A stretch of DNA of 64,000 nt from the NCBI GenBank assembly GCA_000469685.2, contig LS997564.1:14284091-14348090 (forward strand), in the 5' to 3' direction. The notes below the pieces were generated by a model. That model made no database searches and was not told the DNA's origin. It worked only from the letters and a program-made list of their open reading frames with translations. Positions within the stretch are counted from its first letter, which is position 1. Each line of letters begins with the position of its first letter. A program made the translations under genes and the position numbers. This DNA is from Haemonchus contortus. Lineage: Eukaryota; Nematoda; Chromadorea; Rhabditida; Trichostrongylidae. This document shows positions 23,601-38,796 of the stretch, piece after piece.

Positions 23601-24014
23601 GCCGTAGATGCCTAGTTTACGCTCCAGCCTTTTTCCGGTGCTGATGGCCTCAGTTAGGCGTGTTCCCAACATGAAGTGAAGATCGGTAGCCTCTTTAATC
23701 ACGTCATTGAAGTGAGACTCTTCCTCGATCTTCTCTATGTCTTGAAGAAGGATCTTTCTTTCTTCCTTGCTCTTGGTGCTGTCATAGCTTTCTTTCATTT
23801 GCTCGATTAGCGCTTGCAAGCTCGTTTTTGCGGCGTCAATCTGTGACATACTCCCTTTTATCAAGTCTATTGCTTGCAATGTTTCCTCATACCGTATCTC
23901 GTCCGAGTTGCCTGAGTAAGTCTGCTCAGCTGTGTATATCTGGAAGTTCGCAATGAGCGACTTCAGCGTCAGAACGTTGTGTAGTATCGGTTTACCGTAG
24001 ATGATGGACTGCAT
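20670..24014 (-). CDS. BEL gag-protease-envelope-like fusion polyprotein, 1114 aa
   Basis: One uninterrupted frame. Order by residue: predicted coiled coil about 40-110; DUF1759-type gag domain about 185-345 (VSVPVFTGREEEFPEFW near its start); three zinc knuckles at 377-390, 409-422 and 427-439; retropepsin-like DUF1758 domain with FFDSGAQ at 567-573. At about 725-740, where BEL pol would enter reverse transcriptase, the frame passes into a secretory protein: a basic RAKR site near 750, a hydrophobic leader about 779-794, cysteine-rich ectodomain, a membrane span about 886-908, then a second hydrophobic segment about 970-988 and cysteine-rich stretch with N-glycosylation sites. Nematode BEL elements (Cer7, Tas) are known to carry phlebovirus-type envelope genes; this part is plausibly such a remnant. 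Residues are intact where seen, but envelope identity is inferred. Confidence 0.82.
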   Translation of the reverse strand: MQSIIYGKPILHNVLTLKSLIANFQIYTAEQTYSGNSDEIRYEETLQAIDLIKGSMSQIDAAKTSLQALIEQMKESYDSTKSKEERKILLQDIEKIEEESHFNDVIKEATDLHFMLGTRLTEAISTGKRLERKLGIYGKTGPHTARPMNDIHEGPPGWDIENEAYRQPPFTAPSIAPPRVSVPVFTGREEEFPEFWAVYEQLVHNNPTLSTTEKMLLLKESLQGKSDKSIRGIQLIPQNYEWMIKTLHKKYGNKPANRARIVQQLNELPRASKTAESCEKVFDDICMLLNQMFSTGQNIRACRDALWTEAILNKFPKDIVEPVLLKMREHDDLTVDSILDFISGEISAKAYVQSRLRLYDHANQETANRKNNTPQFCAICETIGHFTWQCQSELSVSKKREIVALKRLCWKCYSPRHTSAQCSRNNCRLCGRMHHIKLCFTTESAIERGHSEQNTLSLSEEKQRGQRIFASETNKRASDTPGKLTYNTGSQPRKMHSANIHIQCDGKTYPEGVRGRCQLVYEEKTTEHHTNIECNTLTPKNEQIALMTAEGSIWNHDTQKFEKVIFFFDSGAQKTVIQEDLALRLKLPTLKAEACIMSGIGGKTETFQSNIVHVKIGTAYGKDLEILIQTKPILTNGFPAVQICSVDQQFLEKRNLLVCNPNIRGEHHIPDILVGLDHYHTFVLDSGEHLTTPSGLRIANTIFGPTLYGRGFTDISDGTLTTPSLSYNMTAIEETEREPLIKRSKNRAKRILQDPIISLNIGNEPSLTSSTLARASPNMSLLMVVLLISFANAYLTLFCRDQTIRILSPNGTFEGCIQTTCERFHAMPSDLSLQLPCTTTNNNISVSMRYTEQMLLKEFCITCSLPHICRTFKNIFSKHRRGDSHCWPITVLISVASIVYTFVSVPLLAVKNIQLPRKEHRVSGQMASTADCHTNIKRSSPCDRNTKTCALRRSSCTSKKIDFETFSPRCLSIIVAVTFALVMPYGQAAPCQREHMRHYAEIICNSSGRCSMEFSREILLNENRTGLELSGTLAYVPLLNETEIMAPHGRSWTAVSSWIPDISVPLLWRLNQALSIWHSRASRHRNMFYRINCYPLCTPNSVLMQIVKRLKLIA

Positions 24015-24114
24015 TGTACTAGTGCCTTATGCCTGTACTTCTATGGACGTAGACTGTGCACCACTGTTAGTGCCGAATCCTGCTGTATCCTACCACTGCG
24101 AGTAGGTTATGTTC

Positions 24115-24207
24115 ACCTCTGAGGGTGCTGAACCTCTGAGGGTTCCTTGTCTTTACCTCTGGGGGTAGTGAACCTCTGCGGGTTGCTTGTCTTCACCTCT
24201 GCGGGTG
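24115..24207. repeat. Short tandem repeat in BEL leader
   Basis: About five imperfect copies of a unit resembling ACCTCTGAGGGT, in the untranslated leader between the 5' LTR and the polyprotein start. Confidence 0.7.
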
Positions 24208-24269
24208 TCGATCCGATCTTGTCCGTTCTTGATTCTAAACGTACCTTGTTTTGGCCGATGCACCAAAAT

Positions 24270-24508
24270 TGTGTCGATCGTTCAGTGGCAGCAGTTTATT
24301 CAGCCGAAAGGCATGCTACAATCTTTCCAAGCGCTTATATACGTTGGTAAACATTACAGATGTTACAGGTGCATTCACAGATGGTCAACTAAGAACAGCA
24401 CATGTGACGGGATAAGAACGAGAGGAATGTTACCGAATGAGTATATGATGATACAATAAGCCAACGACAAGAGATGGGAAGATAGAGAAGTCGTGGTTGA
24501 CCACGACA
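24270..24508 (-). repeat. BEL element 5' LTR
   Basis: 239 bp. It would hold the promoter of the element on the minus strand. The inner edge abuts the tRNA-Gly-like primer site at about 24255-24269. Confidence 0.88.
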
Positions 24509-24584
24509 CCATCCCGCCGCCTATCTCTCTTTCAAATTTGAATGTTCTAGGTTCAGTGGGACAGGACTTATGAATTTCCGGTCA

Positions 24585-24645
24585 GACAAACACACACACA
24601 CATACTGACACGCACATACTGACACACACACACACACACAAAACA
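24585..24645. repeat. (CA)n microsatellite
   Basis: Interrupted CA-rich run after a minisatellite unit. The sister position in unit B is not expanded. Confidence 0.85.
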
Positions 24646-24674
24646 CCAACAGACACACTCAGCCGATCATGTAA

Positions 24675-27120
24675 GTAGGATTCCCTGGCATCTTGAGATA
24701 GCATTCTAGCGACGTGATCCATCACCGGTAATTTGGCAGAGGTGAGTTTTAACCTATGACCTAGCCACAGGATGGCTCCATATGTTTTCCCAAGGCTTAC
24801 TTTACTTGAAAGAAAAGCTATACTACTTCCTCTGCTGAGAAATGTTGCTAAGCAAGCACCCTTACGGGTTCGCAAAGTCAGCGAACCCTCCTCCTCTGCG
24901 CTTAAGGGCTCGAAAAGAGCGGTGGCTCCTCCCGACTACATTTTCATTGGCATAACATTCGACCTCAAGCTGAACTCAATTCCGAATTTGTTCCCCTCGA
25001 GCACAGTGTCTTGATCCATTACAAAGACGAGAAAAGGCGATGGATTTCAGTATTGAAAAGGGTAAGAGCGCAATGCTTGGACAATAGAAGTTCCAGGCTG
25101 CGGGGAGTTTCCACCAGTAACCCCCCCCCCCTCCTCCCACCTATTCCGCCTACATCTCTGAACTCTGAATACAAATACGATTTGAACTCCGTACTTTGCA
25201 AATACAGAGGCGTAGTGGGCGCTGAAGATACAACAAGAACCAGTTCATTTCATTACCTTACAATTAGATGGGTCGATACCTACAAAGAGTGAGCTGAGTT
25301 TTGTTGCTACGGTGAACCTCAACGTCAGATTTCGTTTTCATAATGCTGCAAACAACCTCATTGGCCCCTTCTCTGACCATAACGTCGATATAGTTATGTT
25401 CCCAGAAGTAGAGCGATCACAATCCTCAGGAATCTGAAGAGAGAAAAAAATGAAATCTGTATATTGCACTCACCGCAATCCAACAGGCAAGAAAACGAAA
25501 TGACTACTGTCTGAGGAGGTTAGCGGGAATGACACGATTCCATCCCATGAACCTGTCCCAACGCGAGAAGCCATGTCTGAGCAAGTTCTTGACAAGACTT
25601 TCGAGAGGATACGTGGAGTCAAAACTCCACGTATCTTCCAAAGGCTTTTGTAGTACATAGGCCGAGTTCCAGACAACAGTCCAGGAGCTATACATGCCTT
25701 GTCTGACTGCGGTCATACTTTCTGCCTCGAAAACTGATGACGCGGTCGTTAGAACTAGATGCCCGCTGATTTCAATTTCAAACGGTAAGATGAGAAGTGA
25801 GACGAAAAGAGAGTGTGTTTGTTTGCAAGTGATGAAGAGAGGTAGAGGAAGACGGCGTCCGCGCGCCGCGACAACCACGTCGAAACAGTCTGGCTGCTCG
25901 TTACGCGAAAGCTCTTTTCCTCTTATCCAAATGAGCGCTCTTCTTAGCAGTCTCCTGCTGTACGAAACCATGCTCCGTGACGGTACTGTTCGGCTACTGT
26001 GCCGAACACTGCCTTCAGTTTTTCACCTTCACTGAGCTTGGTTGCGGCCTGGGACCTATCTTGGTCAGATTCCCCAAATTCGTCGGTCATGGAAGGTAAC
26101 TATTCAACATCGACCATTAGGTTTTTATAATAGAGTTCATTTCAAAGTCGCACGTGTTCCTCGAACGGCCTTCATAAATACCTAGGTCATCGGATCATCA
26201 TTTCGAACCTTCATCCAGTGCATATATCTCACATTGATTGATCATCCCTAGGACTTCGCTCGATTGACCAAATCTTTTTAGAGCCCTTCGCAAAACCGTC
26301 CCGACCACGGTAGGATCCAAACCTGCAATCTTCTGCTCCGTAGGCAGACGCGTTATCAATTGCGGCCATGCATCAGTTCGGTCATTAGTGCTTCACCCAG
26401 TCGACCACTTGAGATCTTTCCCGATCAGTGCTTGACTTTCTTTGCTTTCTAGATATTTTAACGCTTTCACTCAGACAAATAAATAAAATTTCGCTACTTG
26501 TCCATTTCGAGACAAGCGATAGACAGCTTGCCGTGCTGGGTAGTGATCCATTCTTCATGAAAATCGTATTTTCTTCTCTTAAACATTTTCTTTCGATATT
26601 TTCGGAGCCTACGTTCATCACTTCACCAGCGTCCTTTAACAGCAAATTTGGCATCAGCGATAACTTCTTGCTTATGACATGGACCGCACTGTATTTCAAG
26701 AACGATTTAGGCCGAGCCTAGAAAACTGCTAGATGAATCACGATTAGTTGTAACGCCACATCCAAAAACGCCGCGTAGAACCGACAGTTGAGAGAGAGGT
26801 GCTCAGACCGGGACCTACTATGTCGGTGTAGGGAAGGTCATGTGACATTATTCACCAACACCGCTAGTCGTTTAGCGGAAGTACACGACCCTAGACCTTA
26901 AAGGCTCAGTTCACGATAGTTTCAGGTTATCCAGTTTCAAACGAGTAATGGAAGTGATAGTTCAGCGTAGTGCAAAAATTGCGAAGAAAACGTGAAAATC
27001 GGGGTATTCGGAGAAATAGGTTTTCAAAGATTGAAGCAACAGTAGGGGTTGGACGAGAATGTTACGGAAAAAGTTGCATGGAAGGGGTATTGGGACAAGC
27101 TGTTCAAACAAGACGGGTTC
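24675..27120. other. Mostly non-coding part of unit A
   Basis: 24675-25200 matches 45670-46190 in unit B, with a frame-changing one-base difference near 25020. 25300-26600 has no clear sister. From 26630 the match to 47750 resumes. Apart from one unexplained frame at 25504-25971, nothing is supported. Confidence 0.4.
25504..25971 (-). CDS. Unrecognised 155-aa ORF (doubtful)
   Basis: Longest frame outside transposons and the GT tract. It contains a hydrophobic stretch (LFVSLLILPFEIEISGHLVL) and a basic, tryptophan-containing C-terminus. No family recognised, no sister copy in unit B and no clear splice signals. It may be chance. Confidence 0.15.
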   Translation of the reverse strand: MVSYSRRLLRRALIWIRGKELSRNEQPDCFDVVVAARGRRLPLPLFITCKQTHSLFVSLLILPFEIEISGHLVLTTASSVFEAESMTAVRQGMYSSWTVVWNSAYVLQKPLEDTWSFDSTYPLESLVKNLLRHGFSRWDRFMGWNRVIPANLLRQ

Positions 27121-27126
27121 AATCGT

Positions 27127-27270
27127 TCCGTGAATGTGTGACACAGTAACCCAAACACACGCTGAAGCCCCTCCAAAACACCTCTCACATTTACGACGCA
27201 AAGGAAAGGCACGCCGAGTGAAGCCCACGGGGGTAGGTACTAGGGGGTTACGGTGTCACAGATTTACGGG
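27127..27270. mobile_element. Short palindromic MITE, CCCGTGAATGTGT family
   Basis: Ends CCGTGAATGTGTGACACAG and, inverted, a close variant. The interior is close to 13861-14011 (a shared stretch is CAGTAACCC-AACACAC). Its sister copy in unit B is at 48226-48346. Confidence 0.5.
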
Positions 27271-27431
27271 ACTTTAAAATCCCTGTAATGCTGTTCGAAT
27301 GTGGGAGCAACGGCATACACCTGACTGAAATGCGCTGTCTGCGTGCAAGGAGTCGGTCCCGGTGCAACTCCATAGCTTTTACAGCGTTTAACGACTCCTC
27401 GGCCTTAGGTGTGTACGTCGGCGAAGCCTTA

Positions 27432-28873
27432 CCAGGGAAGGATCCCAAGTCGAAGTGGCCATTTGAAATGAGACCTACACTGCTAGACGTATTTTTGGAT
27501 GCTGAGTTCAAATCTGCTTTCCAAATTTGCCGAGCGTTTCTCTGAACAGAGTTATGAGGGTCGTTTCAGGGAGCGTAACATGAAAAATTTAAACTACATG
27601 GATGTTCCTCAACTCTCAACGGCGGCTTGGTGTAGGGGCAAGCGTCACGCTTCATAGGCGAGAGGTTAGGGATCGAGTTTTCTGGGGCACGGAGTTTTTG
27701 CACTACATAAGATTTTCTCTTTAAGGACTAGAAAATACTCCTATGGTGAGATTATCACGTTTTATGACCTTTTAATGCCTTTGCTGATACCTCCTCCTAC
27801 CTACCTACCTGTTACCAAGTGGGAGATTCCTCCGTGGGCAAAACTTGGAGGTCCGGGAGGGAAAATGCATATGATGATGATGCTAGAGAGGGTGTTCATG
27901 CTAGATTGGGTGCGAAGGTGCATAACAGCTCCGGACTTACCAACACCGGCGCTGGTGATAGTGGACTCGAAGACCAGAAAGCTAATCAGTGCACCTCAAA
28001 TCTACAAAAGCAGGTGAAAGGATTGACACCCTGCTCGAAGCTACTATGAGGTTAATGCAACCCGATAAAAGCTTATTTCTCATTTCCTTTTAAAAATATG
28101 GTTAAACGCACCACCTCATATGAAATTGCTCATAATCTCAACTTTTGTGTGTACACACGAGACCCCATCCCTCACTCACTGTCGCTTGTCCACTTTCAGT
28201 TCTGTCCGGCTAGATTAAGGAAATTTCTCATATATTCATGGTGTGCCGCTGGCTACTTGAGCACTCACCCGGGTGATTTTGCGACGCCTACACAATTGTG
28301 TTTTCCTTCTGAATTGGGGTTAGTAAGTGTAAAGCAACGAACTGTGACGAGTTCTTCTTCATGCGTTGCTCACATTGTGAGAAGCTTTTTTGTTTCAAAC
28401 ATTGCGTACTAGAGTATCACATTTGTTTATTCAAGTGACAAAAGTTATCCTGCTGTGAATATGGAGTGCATGGGCATGCGAGTAAAACTAAAGTTTCAGT
28501 ACTTTTTGTGGGTAAATACCAGTAAAAGCATTAAAAAGTCATAGAACATGATAATCACACCATGAGAGTATTTCTAGTCCTTAAAGAGAAAATCTTATGT
28601 AGTGCAAAACCTGCGTCGCCCAAAAACTCGATCCCTAGCCTCTCGCCTATAAAGCGTCAGGCTTATCACTCCACCAAGCCGCCGTTGAGAGCTGAGGAAC
28701 ATCCATGTAATTTAAGATTTCTCATGTTTAGCTCCCTGAGACCACCCTCATAACTCCGTTCATAGAAACGCTCGGCAAATTTGGAAAGCAGATTTGAACT
28801 CAGCATCCAAAAACACGTCTAGCAATGTAGGTCTCATTTCAAATGGCCACTTCGACTTGGGATCCTTCCCTGG
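27432..28873. mobile_element. Foldback element with tRNA-like arms, 1442 bp
   Basis: Arms of about 360 bp (27432-27790 and 28515-28873) begin CCAGGGAAGGATCCCAAGTC and are inverted. TTA flanks both ends (27429-27431 and 28874-28876). Unit B is empty at about 48510. Each arm contains a tRNA-like block, with box A-like CTTGGTGTAGGGG at 27626-27638 and box B-like GGGATCGAGTTTT at about 27668-27680. No transposase was seen. Relatives: 43088-44325 and 51715-58366, and a single-arm fragment near 39017-39150. Confidence 0.75.
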
Positions 28874-29199
28874 TTAGGTGTGTGCGTCGGCGAAGCTGGT
28901 TCTGGGGGCCCATTAAGCTCTATATTGACTATATCTCGACTCGACAGCGTTCCTCAGGCTATCTGTGGGGGTTCATCCCAGGGAGAAATCTCACAAACAT
29001 TTTCTATGTGAAATGTTCTTTTGAGTAGTCTAATTCAGATAATGTTACTATAGGACAAAGCTGTGGGACCATAAATTTTGAGCATTTTTTGCTCCGCTTA
29101 CTGGTTTTAAAAGATTGAAATTGCCTGGTGACAAAGGCGGTAAGCTGATTGAAACAATTCATGTTGGCTAGCGATCATATACAATGCTGAAGTCTGATA

Positions 29200-29434
29200 G
29201 GCTGCTTTCATAGTCCGCCGGCGTGCCGGCGTGCGTGCCGGAGGAGGCAGTGCTAGGGGGGAGGAGAGAGGCAGACAGTGTAAGGCAAACAGTCCACGCC
29301 CCTTCGAAGGTTGTTTGTTTTCAAGCCCTCGAAGGGGCGTGGACTGTTTGCCTATCTGTCTGCCTCCCTCCTCCCTGCTAGCACTGCCTCCGCCGGCACG
29401 CCGGCCGGCCGGCTGGCGGACTATGAAAGCAGCC
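29200..29434. mobile_element. GC-rich hairpin MITE, 235 bp
   Basis: An almost perfect inverted repeat with arms of about 110 bp, tips GGCTGCTTTCATAGTCCGCC, containing ACAGTCCACGCCCCTTCGAA in both orientations. Flanks are ATA and ATA (29197-29199 and 29435-29437). Unit B lacks it at about 48993. A relative is at 36991-37264. Confidence 0.82.
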
Positions 29435-29734
29435 ATACGCTTGTTGTGCATTCAAATGCTGGGGAAATGGCTCAATCCACAACCTGTCCAGCATTGAATT
29501 TGACACGGGCTGTTCCTTCAAATAGTGGTCCCGGCCCTATCAGCCTTCAATCTAGCACTCTCAGTTAGACAATGCGTAACTTCAGCTTCAGCCTACACTC
29601 GGTTGTGTGCGTGGCAACGATACCTTTACGGTAGGTACAAAAACTGTGCATTCACTGTGCACGGTGCACTGTTGATGATTTTTTATAATCAGAAATTTTT
29701 TTACGAAAAAAAACAAAATCAGATAACGCAATTA

Positions 29735-30166
29735 TCATATTTGTTTTAGTATGTCATTGAATAGAATACAAACACACATGGAAACATCAAAACGTTCAAC
29801 TACAGTTCTCCTAGTGCTAGGAAACAGACATATCCACAACATTTTGCCTCTTTCTATACCGGCAAGGTTGACAACCTCCTGCCGAAGGTCAGAAGAGGAA
29901 AGTAATAGCTGAGAAGCAGCGGTATACTTATCATGAGGTCGTTCATCCAGAAGTACGGGAAAATCCTTTGGATCATCTACATGAGACTTTTTCACTTCTT
30001 TCATTACTGGCATATTAAGCAGTGGCATTCTAATAGATCCTTTAGTATGGCTCGCAGAACAAGCACGGTATCCGCGTGATGAAAACAAACACTTGATTGG
30101 CCAACTACTTGTAAGTGGCGCTACATTGGCCATGGAAACGTAGACCACCTCTTCGGATGATGACAA
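29735..30166 (-). other. Open stretch with sister in unit B, probably not coding
   Basis: An open frame of 143 codons whose central 85 codons are also open in unit B at 49439-49729. The differences between the two are almost all amino-acid changing (for example A/T, W/R, R/S, G/L, P/S), which argues against selection on a protein. It may be the remains of an old element. Confidence 0.25.
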
Positions 30167-30284
30167 GCCTTCGTGTACCGCTCACCTATAGTGGACGTAT
30201 AATGCCTTCGATGCGATGCGCCTATTCCTTCGTGGACTTAGTTGGATTTCATATAAGGTAAAGAATAAAGAATGAAGTCTTTGG

Positions 30285-30550
30285 TTTTTTTTTATCAAGT
30301 CTGTCCAAGGGATGCATCCAACTTTCATTAGGAATCCCAGTGGCGTATTGAATGTGGCCTATGGCTTGCGACGGCCAGAAGATGTACAATTCAGTGCTTT
30401 TATCCCCCCAAACAAGCTTGGTACCAGTCAACCCCGGATGGATGGCTAGGAGGGGAAGGCTCGGTTCCCTTAGACGGATATCGATTTGGGATTCGAACTC
30501 GTAACCATGCTTGTGTGGGAGTGTTGCCACTTGCCACTACACCACCTCAG
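30285..30550 (-). repeat. tRNA-derived SINE, unit A
   Basis: Read on the minus strand: box A-like TGGTGTAGTGGCAA at 30531-30543, box B GAGTTCGAATCCC at 30488-30500, a tRNA-unrelated body and an A-run (T9 on the plus strand at 30285-30293). The order head, body and A tail is that of a SINE. Its sister at 49839-50102 came with the segmental duplication. Confidence 0.78.
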
Positions 30551-32450
30551 TCCTCCTATACATATGTATAGAGAAGGGCATATAAGTTTTCATTTTATTA
30601 CGCGCCGATCGCTGAAATATCAATTAGAAGATGATGGAAGGTAGAGCCAAAGTTGCGTAAGGAGTAGTTTCATAAGTATAAGATCACCCTCAAATTTGTG
30701 TCTAAAGGATAAGCAGCTAAGCAAATAAGTTTTAGGCACTACAGCACTCAGTTCACCACCATGAATAACCCCCACGCACGGACTTTTCTGAAGCAACTTC
30801 TACCAAGACAGACCGCGTCCCAGGCGCCGCAGTGCAGAGAAGAAGGAGAAGCAGGCTTTGCGGGCGTATACGGTGCTTCAGAACCTCTTTCAGCCTGGTT
30901 AACAGAGCTTTCAAACTAAGCCATAAGAGTGGAGAAGCACAAGGGGCGGTGTGTGAGATGATTACCTCGTGCGAAAAACTGGATTAGGGGAAAGAATTGG
31001 ACATTTAGTCGACCACTGATTCATTTTTATCAAAAGTGTAAGCGGTAGCTTGTTATCATACCAGCTCTGCTTCGATATCACCATTCATATAGCCCGCAAA
31101 GACGGCTACCCCTCCTACAGGCGATAGTATCAGAGGAGAGAGGTAGTCCCTCAAAATATTTTCTACGATTTCGAATTCAAACATTTTTTTTGTGCTGCGA
31201 TCATTCCGCGAAAGAATGATAGTTCATCGCGCCAGCATGTTTACCTTTCCAACAACTTGAGTGCCTGAAAGGTTTGGCTTCCTTTGAGATTCCGGACATT
31301 AATCAATCCTAGAAAGCCAGCTGCTGGTAGATGCCACACAAATCATCGCGCTACTATTATATAAATATTACAGCACAGCAGGTGTAAGAGATATTAAGAT
31401 CATAGAATTTTTTTATTTGGTAGTAAGTCTTGAGCCACAGATGAGGAATTTTCGGTAATATAAATATTAACAATTCCATGGAGATTGAAAATCCATGCTA
31501 TGTTAATCGTTCACAATCGGGATAGCATTGTCCGATGACTGGCATGGTGAGGAAGAACACTTGCTTTCCAAACGAAGGATACGTTTGGCCGGCACTTTCC
31601 TCATAGTTTGCCAAATCAGCTCTGAAAAACAGAAACTTCGGAGTAAATTCACGAAAAGGGTTTGGAATGTATCAGTGCATTTGTGGCAAAGGGCAAATAA
31701 AGAAAACTACTCAAACCTAGTTTGTTTTTGGGTTGTACGAAATTTCAAGGAAGAGAGAGGTGCATGGGCAAGATTTCAGTCGAGAGCAATTGCGTAGATA
31801 ATGGGCTACAGTATCACGGTTGCCTAAAATTGCCTTCCACTACCTCCCAAGTCAGAGCCTCGGCCGATCAGCTGTTCAAAGTTTCATCATCATAAGTGTT
31901 TCATTGTGAATGGTTTAGATTCTAGAAGGCCGCTTCCAGAAATGGAGACGACCGAAGCAGCTCATTTAATGACTTTTATGTTGCATGCACTCTATCTAGG
32001 CCGTTTTTAGGTCCGGCAGCACCCGATATGGCAACTTTGAGGGATAAGCTCACTAAGAAATCTCAGAATCAGATTTATCGCGGCCTGTGCCTTGAAAACC
32101 GTAGTGGCGAGGTTCTCATCCAAAAACTCTTCCCTTTATTAATAGTTAACTGTTCTACTGCAGAAACGAAGTCAATTTATAGATACCAGCACGACCCACT
32201 TGAAACTGATATGAATCGCTGTCAATTGATCGTAATCAACAGAGTCAGCTAGACATCCATGTAGGTAGAGTTCTGTTCTGCGCTAACGCCATCATTATCG
32301 TCACACAAAACTAGGCTACCTACCGTTTCTAGAGATCCTCCTTAGTGTTAGAAACCGAGCTGGGAGTGAAATTTCATATCAGTCCCCTCATAATAATCAT
32401 AGGAAGTTTAGCGGACAAACAGACAGACCGACAAACCGACCTACGACCCG
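30551..32450. other. End of unit A, no supported gene
   Basis: Matches 50103-51712 and then 58367-58620 in unit B. No sister-conserved coding frame was found. The last 400 bp lie between the units' DUF273 genes. Confidence 0.5.
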
Positions 32451-32522
32451 ACACTTGGGGTTACTGCTTCATATAGAGGGAGAATGGTTGCCAATTTTGA
32501 AAACCTTGTCTTTCGATAAGAA

Positions 32523-38796
<6,274 letters not shown>

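Larger units (their letters stand above)
19323..24508 (-). mobile_element. BEL/Pao LTR retrotransposon lacking RT, RNase H and integrase
   Basis: Two LTRs of 239 bp (19323-19561 and 24270-24508) look identical by eye and, read on the minus strand, begin TGTCGTGG and end CACA. CCATC flanks the element at 19318-19322 and 24509-24513, a 5-bp target duplication. The likely primer site, next to the 5' LTR on the minus strand, reads TTGGTGCATCGGCC and resembles the complement of a tRNA-Gly 3' end. The element carries a gag-protease-envelope-like open frame and a second zinc-finger frame. It is only 5.2 kb and has no reverse transcriptase, RNase H or integrase, so it must move in trans. Identical LTRs imply recent insertion. 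Confidence 0.9.
1..32450. repeat. Tandem segmental-duplication unit A
   Basis: This block is paralogous to 32450-58620 and 58620-64000. It runs from the 3' end of one DUF273 gene to the sequence just before the next. The right edge (about 32060-32450) matches 58367-58620. Aligned pieces with unit B include 1-780 with 32451-33230, 4050-6560 with 35765-38880, 10553-14780 with 40320-44345, 16680-18020 with 44350-45670, and 26630-32100 with 47745-51712. Breaks in the match coincide with transposon insertions. The edges are read by eye and approximate. Confidence 0.8.

Noticed and set aside
19323..24508. Complete, autonomous BEL retrotransposon or endogenous virus
   Set aside because: No reverse transcriptase, RNase H or integrase motif occurs in any frame of the internal region, and 5.2 kb is too short.
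30470..30550. Possible true tRNA gene on the minus strand (also 50020-50105)
   Set aside because: It is followed by a fixed body and an A-run and shows no clean cloverleaf by eye, so it is the head of a SINE.
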